Shown: positions 1 through 8,850, counted from the stretch's first letter. The stretch is 64,000 bases of DNA from Streptomyces luteolus (GCF_029968015.1 NZ_JASCIS010000017.1:62001-126000), one strand, 5' to 3'. Made by a program: numbers and translations. Notes: generated by a model from the sequence alone, not told the origin.

Positions 1-260
1 GCGCTCGCCCGGTGCGCGGCCAGTTCGGTGAGCCAGCCGACGAGGCCCCGGCCGAGCGCGACGGCCACGAGCAGCAGCAGCGGGGTACGCAACGCGCCTG
101 CGTCGAGCCCCTGTTGGAATCCCCCCACCACCACTTCGGCGATGAGCATCGCCTGGGCGACGACCAGGCCCGCCCCGGCGAGCCCGAGGACCACCACCGC
201 GATCAGGAAAAAGCGAGTGGCCCGGGCGTACCGGAGCAGGCGCGGGTCGATCGGTTTCAC
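1..260 (-). CDS. cydCD: CydCD ABC transporter, N-terminal part (cut by window edge)
   Basis: The reading frame begins MKPIDPRLLRYARATRFF and continues with a hydrophobic segment, then runs off the left edge. It is the third gene of the order cydA-cydB-cydCD, and in actinobacteria the heterodimeric CydD/CydC exporter needed for cytochrome bd assembly is often one fused protein. Only about 86 codons are visible, so no ATPase motifs can be checked. The start is a GTG at 260-258 that lies inside a perfect parS palindrome (254-267); no better start is in frame close by. The assignment rests on position and N-terminal resemblance. Confidence 0.8.
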   Translation of the reverse strand, partial: MKPIDPRLLRYARATRFFLIAVVVLGLAGAGLVVAQAMLIAEVVVGGFQQGLDAGALRTPLLLLVAVALGRGLVGWLTELAAHRAS

Positions 261-267
261 GTGAAAC
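254..267. promoter_or_regulatory. parS: parS site 1 (exact consensus)
   Basis: Perfect 14-bp palindrome GTTTCACGTGAAAC, the ParB-binding site of Streptomyces. It contains the GTG start codon of cydCD on the minus strand. Confidence 0.93.
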
Positions 268-270
268 AAC

Positions 271-316
271 CCCTAGTACCGACTAGTACCGACTAGTTCC
301 GACTACTACCGGCTAG
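271..316. repeat. 10-bp tandem repeat between cydB and cydCD
   Basis: About four and a half imperfect copies of a 10-bp unit close to CTAGTACCGA fill the cydB-cydCD gap; the TAG stop codon of cydB lies in the last copy. The translated strand has little room for anything else. It may have expanded by slippage; a function is not evident. Confidence 0.75.
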
Positions 317-1314
317 TGCGCATCGGCGATGTGCTGCGTACCGATCCGCTTGCGGAACACCCAGTAGGTCCAGCCCTGGTAGAGCAGCACCAAGGGAGTG
401 GCGATGCCCGCGAGCCAGGTCATGATCTTCAGGGTGTACGGACTCGACGAGGCGTTGGAGACCGTGAGGCTCCAGGACGGGTCGAGCGTCGACGGCATGA
501 CGTTCGGGAAGAGCGTCAGGAACAGCATCGCAACCGCCGCGGCGATCGTGACCCCGGAGAGCGCGAAGGACCAGCCCTCGCGCCCCGCCTTCACGGCCCC
601 GACGGCCCCGACGAGCGCGAGCACCGCCACGAGCATCGCGACGAGGCTCGTGCCGTCGCCCTTGGCGACCTGGGTCCAGATCAGGAAGCCGAGCGCGAGG
701 GCCGCCGTGACGAGACCGAGCCCGAGCGCCAGCTTCCGCGCCCGCGTCCGGATCTCACCCACGGTCTTGAGCGCCGTGAACACCGTGCCGTGGAACGTGA
801 ACAGCGAGAGCGTGACCAGGCCGCCCAGGATCGCGTACGGGTTGAGGAGATCCCAGAACGTCCCCACGTACTCCATCTCGCGGTCGATCTTCACGCCGCG
901 CGCGATGTTGGCGAAGGCCACACCCCACAGGAACGCCGGCAGCAGCGAGGTCCAGAAGATCGCGTGCTCCCAGTTGGTCTGCCATCGGTCCTCGGACCGC
1001 TTGTGGCGGTACTCGAAGGCCACGCCGCGGATGATCAGGCAGATCAGGATCAGCAGCAGTGGCAGATAGAAGCCGGAGAACAGCGTCGCGTACCACTCCG
1101 GGAAGGCCGCGAAGGTGGCGCCGCCCGCGGTGAGCAGCCACACCTCGTTGCCGTCCCAGACGGGACCGATGGTGTTGATGAGAACCCGCCGCTCCTTGCG
1201 GTCGCGCGCGAGCAGTTTGGTCAGGATCCCGACCCCGAAGTCGAAGCCCTCCAGGAAGAAGTAGCCGATCCACAGGACCGCGATCAGTACGAACCAGACG
1301 TCGTGAAGTTCCAT
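313..1314 (-). CDS. cydB: Cytochrome bd quinol oxidase subunit II
   Basis: A 333-residue polytopic membrane protein opening MELHDVWFVLIAVLWIGYFF, with the family motif GFDFGVG near residues 24-30 and the conserved GPVWDGNEVWL stretch. Together with CydA it forms the cytochrome bd oxidase, which oxidises quinol and reduces oxygen in the cytoplasmic membrane with high oxygen affinity. It starts 20 bp after the cydA stop, so the two are co-transcribed under the Rex operator upstream of cydA. Length matches the family. Confidence 0.96.
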   Translation of the reverse strand: MELHDVWFVLIAVLWIGYFFLEGFDFGVGILTKLLARDRKERRVLINTIGPVWDGNEVWLLTAGGATFAAFPEWYATLFSGFYLPLLLILICLIIRGVAFEYRHKRSEDRWQTNWEHAIFWTSLLPAFLWGVAFANIARGVKIDREMEYVGTFWDLLNPYAILGGLVTLSLFTFHGTVFTALKTVGEIRTRARKLALGLGLVTAALALGFLIWTQVAKGDGTSLVAMLVAVLALVGAVGAVKAGREGWSFALSGVTIAAAVAMLFLTLFPNVMPSTLDPSWSLTVSNASSSPYTLKIMTWLAGIATPLVLLYQGWTYWVFRKRIGTQHIADAH

Positions 1315-1334
1315 GCCTCAGCAGCTCCTCAGGC

Positions 1335-2840
1335 TCAGTACGAGAAGGCCATGGGCCGGTCGGCGTCACGGTCGTCGCCGCCGATCCTGGTGGGCGGGTT
1401 GAGGTCGGCCTCCGTGAGCTCGGGCGGGCCGGCCTTGGCGTACTTGACCATCAGCTTGACCTCGATGACGGCGAGTGCCGCGTAGAGCAGCGTGTAGACG
1501 GCGAGCGAGGTGATGACCTCGGCCTGGGACACGTTGGGCGAGACGGCGGCGGAGGTCTTGAGGACGCCGAAGACCACCCATGGCTGACGGCCCATCTCGG
1601 TGAAGATCCAGCCCCAGGAGTTGGCGATCAGCGGGAAGAGCATCGTCCACAGGGCCACGACCCAGTACCACCGGGTGAACTTCGGGCTCAACGCCTTCTT
1701 GAAGAGCACCAGATGCGGCACTTCGTCCTCACCCACCCGCATCGACTGCGGCAGCATGAACTTCTTCCGCGTCAGCCAGAGCCCGAGCACACCGAGGCCG
1801 AGCGAGGCCATGCCGAAGCCGATCATCCAGCGGAAGCCCCAGTAGGCGACCGGGATGTTCGGGCGGTAGTCACCGGGCCCGTACTTCTCCTGCATCTCCT
1901 TGTTGAGGTCGTTGATGCCGGGGACGTGCTCGTCGAAGTTGTTGTGCGCCAGGAACGACAGCAGACCGGGGATCTCGACGGCGACCTTGTTGTGGCCCTG
2001 CGCGACATCGCCGTACGCGAAGATCGAGAACGGTGCGGAGTCCTCGCCGTCCCACAGCGCCTCGGCGGCTGCCATCTTCATCGGCTGCTGCTCGAACATG
2101 ATCTTGCCGAGCACATCGCCGCTGACCGCGGTGAGCAGCCCGCTGATGGTGATCGTGACGAGCCCGAGCCGCAGCGAGGACTTCATCACCGGCACATGCT
2201 TCTTGCGCGCCAGGTGGTACGCGGCGATGCCGGCCATGAACGCGCCGCCGACCAGGAAGGCCGCGGTGAGCGTGTGGAACATCTGCGCCAGGGCGGTGTT
2301 CTGCGTCAACACGGCCCAGAAGTCGGTCAGTTCGGCCCGGCCGCGCTCCTCGTTGATGCGGTAGCCCACCGGGTGCTGCATCCAGGAGTTGGCCGCCAGG
2401 ATGAAGTACGCGGAGAGGATCGTGCCGATCGAGACCATCCAGATGGTCGCCAGATGCAGCCGCTTCGGGAGCTTGTCCCAGCCGAAGATCCACAGACCGA
2501 TGAAGGTCGACTCGAAGAAGAAGGCGATGAGCGCTTCGAAGGCGAGCGGGGCCCCGAAGATGTCACCGACGAACCGCGAGTAGTCGGACCAGTTCATGCC
2601 GAACTGGAACTCCTGCAGGATGCCGGTCACGACACCCATCGCGATGTTGATCAGGAAGAGCTTGCCCCAGAACTTGGTGGCCCTGAGGTACTTCTCCTTC
2701 TCGGTCCGCACCCAGGCGGTCTGCAGGCCGGCGACGAGCGCGGCCAGCGAGATCGTGAGCGGAACGAAGAGAAAGTGGTAGACGGTGGTGATACCGAACT
2801 GCCATCGCGCCATGGTTTCCGGCGCCAAAGCCAGGTCCAC
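1335..2840 (-). CDS. cydA: Cytochrome bd quinol oxidase subunit I
   Basis: A 501-residue subunit I. Near the N-terminus is RWQFGITTVYHFLFVPLT with the His that ligates low-spin haem; the quinol-site signature GRQPW occurs in the C-terminal half. Multiple membrane segments follow. The frame stays open 22 codons further upstream, but GTG at 2840 (product MDLALAPETMARW) is preceded by an AAGGAG ribosome site and matches the usual N-terminus. First gene of cydAB-cydCD. Expression should follow the NADH/NAD+ ratio through Rex. Confidence 0.96.
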   Translation of the reverse strand: MDLALAPETMARWQFGITTVYHFLFVPLTISLAALVAGLQTAWVRTEKEKYLRATKFWGKLFLINIAMGVVTGILQEFQFGMNWSDYSRFVGDIFGAPLAFEALIAFFFESTFIGLWIFGWDKLPKRLHLATIWMVSIGTILSAYFILAANSWMQHPVGYRINEERGRAELTDFWAVLTQNTALAQMFHTLTAAFLVGGAFMAGIAAYHLARKKHVPVMKSSLRLGLVTITISGLLTAVSGDVLGKIMFEQQPMKMAAAEALWDGEDSAPFSIFAYGDVAQGHNKVAVEIPGLLSFLAHNNFDEHVPGINDLNKEMQEKYGPGDYRPNIPVAYWGFRWMIGFGMASLGLGVLGLWLTRKKFMLPQSMRVGEDEVPHLVLFKKALSPKFTRWYWVVALWTMLFPLIANSWGWIFTEMGRQPWVVFGVLKTSAAVSPNVSQAEVITSLAVYTLLYAALAVIEVKLMVKYAKAGPPELTEADLNPPTRIGGDDRDADRPMAFSY

Positions 2841-2925
2841 GTCGTCACTCTCCTTACGTCGCCGTGGTGACAGCGGCAGTCTGCCCCTTTCAAACCCGTC
2901 CATCACGGGATCAACAGGGCGGGCT

Positions 2926-2941
2926 TGTGAACGCGTTCACA
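2926..2941. promoter_or_regulatory. Rex operator upstream of cydA
   Basis: TGTGAACGCGTTCACA is a perfect 16-bp palindrome matching the Rex operator (TTGTGAA-N4-TTCACAA core) known from Streptomyces cydABCD. It lies 86 bp upstream of the chosen cydA start. Rex is released from DNA when NADH rises, so cyd transcription would increase on oxygen limitation. Confidence 0.93.
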
Positions 2942-3086
2942 TTCACAAGCATTATGTCGTACTGGTTTCGGCACCTTCCCCGGGGGGTCCCTTAGCGGCG
3001 GTCGCGGCCCGCCGCACCGCCGGACGCGAGGAGCCGGGCCACGGGACCCCTTCCCAAGAACTTCAACATATTGTTGAATCCGCGGC

Positions 3087-3461
3087 ATGCAGATCCGAAT
3101 CTCCTGGCCCGCCGGGCACCTGACCGCGACGCTCGAGGACACCCCGACCACCCAGGCGCTCCACAAGGCCCTGCCGCTCTCCGCCACCGCCAACACCTGG
3201 GGTGAGGAGGTCTACTTCGACACCGGGATCAGCGTCGATCGCGAGCCCGACGCCCAGCAGGTCGTCGAGCCCGGCACCGTCGCCTTCTGGACCGACGGCG
3301 ACGCGCTCGCCCTGCCGTACGGCCCGACCCCGATATCCCGCGGCGACGAGTGCCGCCTCGCCAGCCCCTGCAATCTGCTCGGCACGCTCGACGACGACCC
3401 GCGCAAGCTCGCCACCGTCCGCAGCGGCGACCCGATCCGGGTGGAACTGGTCGCCGACTGA
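3087..3461 (+). CDS. Cyclophilin-like fold protein
   Basis: A 124-residue soluble protein, MQIRISWPAGHLTATLEDTP at the start, with the pattern of small bacterial cyclophilin-like proteins (the TM1367/DUF369-type family): TTQALHKALPLSATANTWGEEVYFDTGI followed by an acidic turn and a GPTPISRGDECRLASPCNLLG stretch. The catalytic activity of this family is not settled, so no reaction is assigned. It is divergent from cydA, and a strong hairpin follows the stop codon. The ATG is the only well-placed start; AACATATTG precedes it rather than a good ribosome site. Confidence 0.75.
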   Translation: MQIRISWPAGHLTATLEDTPTTQALHKALPLSATANTWGEEVYFDTGISVDREPDAQQVVEPGTVAFWTDGDALALPYGPTPISRGDECRLASPCNLLGTLDDDPRKLATVRSGDPIRVELVAD

Positions 3462-3498
3462 CGGAGCGGCTGACGAAACCGGCCCGGCAGGCATCGAA

Positions 3499-3528
3499 CC
3501 ACGGGGGCGCGAGACGGCGCCCCCGTGG
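3499..3528. terminator. Hairpin terminator after the cyclophilin-like gene
   Basis: Perfect 12-bp inverted repeat (CCACGGGGGCGC and its complement) with a 6-nt loop between two convergent genes. There is no long T tract, as usual in this G+C-rich group. Confidence 0.7.
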
Positions 3529-3637
3529 GCCCGCAGGGCCGAGGGGTCATGGGGTCGAGGGGCCGTGGCGTTGCGAGCCCGCAGGGCCGAGGGGCCACGA
3601 GCCCGCACGCCCGAGGGGCCGCGAGCCCGCCGGGCCG

Positions 3638-4717
3638 CTACAGCTCCTTGTGGAAGGCCTCCGCCGTGTGCAGGAAGATGTCATTCGCCTCGGGCTCGCC
3701 GATCGTGGCCCGCATTCCCTCGCCCGCGAACGGCCGCACGACCACACCGGCCTTCTCGCAGGCCGCCGCGAAGTCGCCCGTACGGTCCCCCAGGCGCAGC
3801 CAGACGAAGTTGGCCTGGGTCTCGGGGACCGTCCAGCCCTGCTTCCGCAGCCCCTCGACCACGCGCGTGCGCTCACCGATCAACGAGCCCACGCGGCCCA
3901 GGAGTTCGTCCTCCGCGCGCAGCGAGGCGACGGCGGCGTCCTGCGCGAGCTGGCTCACGCCGAACGGCACCGCCGTCTTGCGCAGCGCGGCCGCCACCGG
4001 CTCATGGGCGACCGCGAAGCCCACGCGCAGCCCCGCAAGCCCGTACGCCTTGGAGAAGGTACGCAGCACGCAGACATTGGGGCGGTCGCGGTAGAGCTCG
4101 ATGCCGTCCGGGACCTCCGCATCGCGGATGAACTCGCGGTACGCCTCGTCGAGCACCACCAGCACATCGCTCGGCACCCGGTCCAGGAACCGCTCGAGCT
4201 CGGCCCTGCGCACCACCGTGCCCGTCGGGTTGTTGGGGTTGCAGACGAAGATCAGGCGCGTGCGGTCCGTGATCGCGTCCGCCATCGCGTCGAGGTCGTG
4301 CACCTCCCCCGGCGTCAGCGGTACACGCACCGAGGTGGCCCCGCTGATCTGCGTGATGATCGGGTACGCCTCGAAAGAGCGCCAGGCGTAGATCACCTCG
4401 TCACCGGGGCCGCTCGTGGCCTGCAGCAGCTGCTGCGCGACGCCGACCGAGCCCGTGCCCGTGGCCAGATGCGCGAGCGGGACGCCGAAGCGGTCCGCCA
4501 GCTCGTTCATCAGGCCCGTGCACCCCATGTCCGGGTACCGGTTGAAGCTGTCGGCGGCGGCCGTCACCTGCTCCATCACTCCGGGGAGCGGCGGGTAGGG
4601 GTTCTCGTTCGAGGACAGCTTGTACGCCACCGGGCCGCCGGCCGAGGCGGGCTTGCCCGGCTTGTACGTCGGGATGCCGTCCAGCTCGGCACGCAGCCTC
4701 GGGGTCTTCTCGCTCAC
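3638..4717 (-). CDS. hisC: Histidinol-phosphate / aromatic aminotransferase (HisC type)
   Basis: A 359-residue PLP-dependent class I/II aminotransferase. It shows YKLSSNENPYPPLP near residue 30, FVCNPNNPTG, DEAYREF and the Schiff-base lysine in RTFSKAYGLAGLRVG. It would convert imidazole-acetol phosphate and glutamate to histidinol phosphate, or transaminate aromatic keto acids; this paralogue is outside a his operon so the second role is possible. The frame is open far upstream, but GTG at 4717 has an AGGAGGAGC ribosome site and gives the normal family length. Confidence 0.88.
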   Translation of the reverse strand: MSEKTPRLRAELDGIPTYKPGKPASAGGPVAYKLSSNENPYPPLPGVMEQVTAAADSFNRYPDMGCTGLMNELADRFGVPLAHLATGTGSVGVAQQLLQATSGPGDEVIYAWRSFEAYPIITQISGATSVRVPLTPGEVHDLDAMADAITDRTRLIFVCNPNNPTGTVVRRAELERFLDRVPSDVLVVLDEAYREFIRDAEVPDGIELYRDRPNVCVLRTFSKAYGLAGLRVGFAVAHEPVAAALRKTAVPFGVSQLAQDAAVASLRAEDELLGRVGSLIGERTRVVEGLRKQGWTVPETQANFVWLRLGDRTGDFAAACEKAGVVVRPFAGEGMRATIGEPEANDIFLHTAEAFHKEL

Positions 4718-4791
4718 TGCAGCTCCTCCTCGTACCGCCCTGGTTCGAATACTGCTCACCCTATGAGGATTCGGCCGCTGTGCGAATGCCC

Positions 4792-4832
4792 TGTGGACAA
4801 CCGCGGCGACGGACCGCCGTGCCTGTGGACAA
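4792..4832. promoter_or_regulatory. Pair of perfect DnaA boxes upstream of hisC
   Basis: Two exact copies of TGTGGACAA (complement of TTGTCCACA, the strong Streptomyces DnaA box) at 4792-4800 and 4824-4832, in the same orientation and 32 bp apart. They lie in the 426-bp intergenic region between hisC and a LacI regulator. Confidence 0.7.
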
Positions 4833-5019
4833 CCGCGCCGCGGACGACCGGAGCGGCCCACCGCACTCGGCGTGCCAGGAGGGGGGCGCGCCCCCTGCCC
4901 AGCCGTGCGCCGGTGGCTCGCGCCGTGGCGCGCATCCCCCGTGAAGGTGAGTTGAGACCTCTTCGAGACCTCCGCCCCACGCCAGGCATGCGGGCGCCGA
5001 CACGCCACGGGCTAGCCTG

Positions 5020-5062
5020 AACTCCCTCAACTCCCTTGCATTCAAAGGGTTTTGAGGGAGTT
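5020..5062. promoter_or_regulatory. Long nested inverted repeat upstream of the LacI regulator
   Basis: AACTCCCTCAA (5020-5030) is matched by its exact complement at 5052-5062; inside it CCCTT and AAGGG can pair again. The result is either a long RNA hairpin or a large operator. It sits directly before a possible 18-codon leader frame. Confidence 0.6.
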
Positions 5063-5067
5063 TCACC

Positions 5068-5124
5068 ATGCAGAAACGTGCCTGTCAACGCGTGAATATG
5101 CACTCCCGACGACCACCCTCATGA
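5068..5124 (+). CDS. Possible 18-codon leader peptide
   Basis: An ATG at 5068 follows GAGGGAG with suitable spacing and opens an 18-codon frame, MQKRACQRVNMHSRRPPS, that ends 19 bp before the LacI regulator. It starts immediately after a long inverted repeat, an arrangement seen in leader peptides. Nothing beyond position, ribosome site and the hairpin supports it; it may be chance. Confidence 0.3.
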   Translation: MQKRACQRVNMHSRRPPS

Positions 5125-5143
5125 GCCCTACTATCGGCTCGCC

Positions 5144-6250
5144 ATGACAGCAGCAGGGAAGCACCAGGTGAGCCGGGCACAGACTCGGGGCAACCGGCAG
5201 GGCCGGGCGGGCATCCGGGACGTGGCCGCCGCTGCCGGCGTCTCCATCACGACCGTCTCCGACGCGCTCAACGGCAAGGGCCGGCTCCCCGACGCCACCC
5301 GCCAACACGTCCGCGAGGTCGCCGACCGGCTGGGCTACCGCCCGTCCGCCGCGGCCCGAACCCTCCGTACCGGCAAGTCGGGACTCATCGGCCTGACCGT
5401 GACGACGTACGGGGATGAACCTTTCACCTTCACCGAGTTCGCGTACTTCGCGGAGATGGCCAGAGCCGCCACGTCCGCCGCACTCGACCGGGGATACGCC
5501 CTGGTCATCCTGCCCGCGACCTCCCGCCACGACGTCTGGTCGAACGTCGCGCTCGACGGCACCGTCGTCATCGACCCCTCCGACAAGGATCCGGTCGTCA
5601 GCGAACTCGTCCGGCAGGGCGTGCCCGTGGTCTCCGACGGACGCCCGGCCGGTTCGCTGCCGGTCACCGCCTGGGTGGACAACGACCACGAGGCCGCCGT
5701 GCTCGGCATCCTCGACCACCTCGCAGCCGCTGGTGCCCGCCGCATCGGTCTGCTCACCGGCACCACCACGGACACGTACACCCGACTCTCCACCACCGCC
5801 TATCTGCGCTGGTGCCGCCGCATCGGCCAGGACCCGGTCTACGAGGCCTATCCCGCGCACGACCCCTGCGCGGGGGCGATCGCCGCCGACCGGCTGCTCG
5901 CCCGCCCGGACCGCCCCGACGCCGTCTACGGACTCTTCGACCCCAACGGCACCGATCTGCTCGCCGCCGCCCGCCGGTACGGACTGCGCGTACCGGACGA
6001 TCTGCTGCTCGTCTGCTGCAGCGAATCCACGGTCTACGCCTCCACCGAACCGCCCATCACCACGCTCTCGCTCAAACCGAGGCGGATCGGCACGGCCGTC
6101 GTCCACCTGCTCATCGACGCCATCGAGAGCGTCGATACGACCGGACCCATCGAGCAGGTGATACCGACGGAGCTGATCGTGCGGACCTCGTCGCAGCGGC
6201 GGCCACCCCGTACGACGGTCAGCCCACCGCGCCCCTCTGGGCAGGGGTAG
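5144..6250 (+). CDS. LacI-family transcriptional regulator
   Basis: A 368-residue regulator. Residues about 24-70 form the LacI-type helix-turn-helix and hinge (IRDVAAAAGVSITTVSDALNGKGRLPDATRQHVREVADRLGYRPSAAARTLRTG); the rest is a periplasmic-binding-like sugar sensor domain. The C-terminal effector region has cysteine pairs (LLLVCCSES). It is monocistronic; targets and ligand cannot be inferred from neighbours. The Streptomyces gene at this locus is conserved next to hisC and cyd. Confidence 0.88.
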   Translation: MTAAGKHQVSRAQTRGNRQGRAGIRDVAAAAGVSITTVSDALNGKGRLPDATRQHVREVADRLGYRPSAAARTLRTGKSGLIGLTVTTYGDEPFTFTEFAYFAEMARAATSAALDRGYALVILPATSRHDVWSNVALDGTVVIDPSDKDPVVSELVRQGVPVVSDGRPAGSLPVTAWVDNDHEAAVLGILDHLAAAGARRIGLLTGTTTDTYTRLSTTAYLRWCRRIGQDPVYEAYPAHDPCAGAIAADRLLARPDRPDAVYGLFDPNGTDLLAAARRYGLRVPDDLLLVCCSESTVYASTEPPITTLSLKPRRIGTAVVHLLIDAIESVDTTGPIEQVIPTELIVRTSSQRRPPRTTVSPPRPSGQG

Positions 6251-6617
6251 CGCTCCCTCGGGGGCGGGGACAGCGCTCCCTTCGGGGGGGGCGCGCGCCT
6301 TTCGGGGGAGGGAAGCGCGCCTTCCGGAACGCCCCCCGGCGCGCCTTCCGGAAACCCGCCGACCCGCTTTCGGGGACGCCTGCGGGCGCGCGTTCGGGAC
6401 GCCCGCGGGCGGTCGCGGTTCACGGCCGCCGGGCAGAGTTACCCCCAATTCGGGAGAAATCGCCGGTCAACCCTGGGTTCCGGCCACATTGAACACCCCT
6501 GGTGCATCACACAGTGCGAGCCGCATTCCTATGATGGGCGCACGACACCGCGGACCGCTGCGACCAGGCCGTCCGAACCCGGTGGAGAAAAGCGGCGCGA
6601 CGGTGGTGGAGGGGTCG
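6251..6617. other. Intergenic stretch with G-run repeats
   Basis: Between the LacI regulator and the phosphoesterase. The first 170 bp is made of imperfect copies of GCGCNTTCCGGNA/CTCCCTTCGGGGG-type elements that can form several small hairpins; these may act together as a terminator. No ORF here looks real. Confidence 0.4.
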
Positions 6618-7673
6618 ATGACTCAGGGGGCCGGTCAGGTACCCGCGGTGCGTACGGACACGGTGCGCGACTTCCGCGTACCCGCTTATGTGCACCAGGC
6701 CGGCCAGGAGCCCGCTGCGGACCCCGGCCAGGACGCCGCGCAGGGCGAGCTGCCCGAGGGGTACACACCGACGCAGCGCGATCTGCCGGTCATCAACCGC
6801 GGTGACACGGTTCAGGTGCACGTCACGCCCGCGGGTGAGCCCACCGGCACGGCGAACGGCCTCGGCCCGCTCTATGTCGTGGGCGACGTGCACGGCTACC
6901 TCGACGAGCTGATCGCCGCGCTGCTCGAGAAGGGCCTGATCGACGAGGAGGGGGACTGGGCCGCGGGCAACGCCCGGCTCTGGTTCCTCGGCGACTTCAC
7001 GGACCGCGGTCCCGACGGCATCGGCGTGATCGACCTGGTGATGCGGCTCTCCGCACAGGCCGCGGCGGCGGGCGGGTACTGCAAGGCGCTGATGGGCAAC
7101 CACGAGCTGCTGCTGCTCGGCGCCAAGCGCTTCGGCGACACCCCGGTCAACTCCGGCGCGGGCACCGCCACGTTCCAGGCGGCGTGGCTGCTCAACGGCG
7201 GCCAGAAGTCGGACATGGACCGGCTGCAGGACGTGCATCTGCAGTGGATGTCCCGGCTCGACGCGATCGAGCTGGAGGACGACCACCTTCTTGTGCACTC
7301 GGACGCGCTCACGTATCTGGAGTACGGCGACTCCATCGAGGCCGTCAACGACACCATCCGCGAGGCGCTCACCCGTAACGACGCCGACGAGTGCTGGGAC
7401 CTGTTCCGCAAGTTCACCAAGCGCTTCGCCTTCCGCGACGACGGCTCGCAGGCCGTCCAGCAGCTCCTGGGCACCTACGGCGGCCGGCGCATCGTGCACG
7501 GCCACAGCCCGATCCCGTATCTCCTCGGCGAAGTCGGGTCCGAGGACGGCGAGGACAGCGCGCCGCAGGTCGAGGGACCGCATGTGTACGCGGAGGGCCT
7601 GGCCATCGCCATGGACGGCGGCGTGACCATGGCCGGAAAACTCCTTGTGTGCCAACTCCCCCTGGATAAATGA
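6618..7673 (+). CDS. Calcineurin-like metallophosphoesterase
   Basis: A 351-residue protein phosphatase-like enzyme. The metal-binding motifs occur in order: GDVHG, GDFTDRGPDG, GNHELLLLG and a late HGHSP. These are the two-metal site residues of the PPP/bis(5'-nucleosyl)-tetraphosphatase branch. The natural substrate is not evident. The first about 75 residues (before LGPLYVVGDVHG) are Pro/Ala-rich and probably unstructured. The frame is open to 6489; ATG at 6618 follows GGAGGGG and is preferred. Stand-alone gene. Confidence 0.87.
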   Translation: MTQGAGQVPAVRTDTVRDFRVPAYVHQAGQEPAADPGQDAAQGELPEGYTPTQRDLPVINRGDTVQVHVTPAGEPTGTANGLGPLYVVGDVHGYLDELIAALLEKGLIDEEGDWAAGNARLWFLGDFTDRGPDGIGVIDLVMRLSAQAAAAGGYCKALMGNHELLLLGAKRFGDTPVNSGAGTATFQAAWLLNGGQKSDMDRLQDVHLQWMSRLDAIELEDDHLLVHSDALTYLEYGDSIEAVNDTIREALTRNDADECWDLFRKFTKRFAFRDDGSQAVQQLLGTYGGRRIVHGHSPIPYLLGEVGSEDGEDSAPQVEGPHVYAEGLAIAMDGGVTMAGKLLVCQLPLDK

Positions 7674-7861
7674 CGGTTGGCCGGGAAGGCGCAGATCGCG
7701 GGGGACGGCCCTGACCAGGGGCCGAATTCTTCAAACCCCCTGTCACGGCCCGCCGTAACCGCTCTACCATCTGCTTATCCGTAGCAGGCTCTCCTCCGTT
7801 TCCGCCCAACCGCCCGTGAGCACACGGGTGTCCGGGCCCTACGGAGCATCGGGGGATGCAC

Positions 7862-8749
7862 ATGAACAGCGCTCCGCACCTGCTGAATGAGGACCGCAAG
7901 GACTACGAGCGGATCCTCGATGAGGCGCTGCGCACCGCACCACACCGTCCGGAACTCGCCGCTGTGGGCCAGCGGCTGAATCCCGAGCAACTGCGCACGA
8001 TGGCGTTGAACGCCACCGCCCTGATCACCGCCGCCGCGGCGACGGAGTACCAGCACTACGTCAAGGTCCGCGAGGAACTGCGCGACCCCGCCCGGTCCAC
8101 CGCGTCCGTACGGGAGACCGGTGAGCCGAACACCGACGAACCCACCGGCGGTTCCGTCGGCCTGGCCACCACCATGGGTGAGGTCACCGAGACCGCGGGC
8201 GCGGGTCTGGTGGCCGTGCTCGCCGTCCTCGCCCCGGTGCTCGCGGGCACGGCGGCGGCGATCTTCCTGCTCGTCGGGTACATCCTGAAGATGGTCAGCC
8301 CCGAACCCGCCCTCGCGGACACGCTGTTGACCGCCGGCTGGATCTTCGGCGCGCTCACGGCGGCCGGCATTCTCGTCGCTGCGGCGGGCCTGCTCCTCAC
8401 GGCGCTGCGCAACGGCTCCACGGCTCAGGCGGCGGGCCCACCCGAAGAGTTCAACGAGGAGGTGTCGCGTGCCCGGGAGGTCTGGCGGGACGCGCTCCTG
8501 GAGCGTGGCGTGGTGCCGTTCCTGCGCGAGGCCCTGGCCCAGCCGCGCGGCACCACCGACCACGGACCGGCCCCGTCCGGTACGAGAATGCCCTCGCTCG
8601 GCTACAACAGGCCGGGGTTCAGCAGCCCCGAGGGCAGTACGGAGACGGGACCGTCGAGCGCCCCGGACACATCGAGCTCGCGGCCCCGCTATTCCAGCCC
8701 GGACTTCTCCAGCCCGGACTTCGGTGGGCCGGATCATCGGCCGGACTAG
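7862..8749 (+). CDS. Membrane protein of unknown function with two membrane segments
   Basis: About 295 residues. The N-terminal 90 residues are helical and charged; two hydrophobic segments follow (AGLVAVLAVLAPVLAGTAAAIFLLVGYI and LLTAGWIFGALTAAGILVAAAGLLLTAL), then an acidic helix and a Ser/Pro-rich tail with short repeats (SSPDFSSPDFGGPD). I do not recognise the family; it looks like a conserved Streptomyces protein. GGGGG lies 6 nt upstream of ATG 7862; ATG 7856 is the alternative. Confidence 0.7.
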   Translation: MNSAPHLLNEDRKDYERILDEALRTAPHRPELAAVGQRLNPEQLRTMALNATALITAAAATEYQHYVKVREELRDPARSTASVRETGEPNTDEPTGGSVGLATTMGEVTETAGAGLVAVLAVLAPVLAGTAAAIFLLVGYILKMVSPEPALADTLLTAGWIFGALTAAGILVAAAGLLLTALRNGSTAQAAGPPEEFNEEVSRAREVWRDALLERGVVPFLREALAQPRGTTDHGPAPSGTRMPSLGYNRPGFSSPEGSTETGPSSAPDTSSSRPRYSSPDFSSPDFGGPDHRPD

Positions 8750-8836
8750 TGGGTCGGGGCGGCGGAAGGGCTCGGCGGCGGGGCCCGGCGGCGCGCTCGG
8801 CGGCGGGGCCCGGCGGAGAGGCTCGGCGGCGGGGCG

Positions 8837-8850
8837 GTTTCACGTGAAAC
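8837..8850. promoter_or_regulatory. parS: parS site 2 (exact consensus)
   Basis: GTTTCACGTGAAAC; its central GTG (8844) is the likely start codon of the downstream lipoprotein gene. Confidence 0.93.

Noticed and set aside
4792..4832. Chromosomal origin oriC
   Set aside because: Only two boxes, no dnaA or dnaN nearby; oriC of Streptomyces has about nineteen boxes between dnaA and dnaN.
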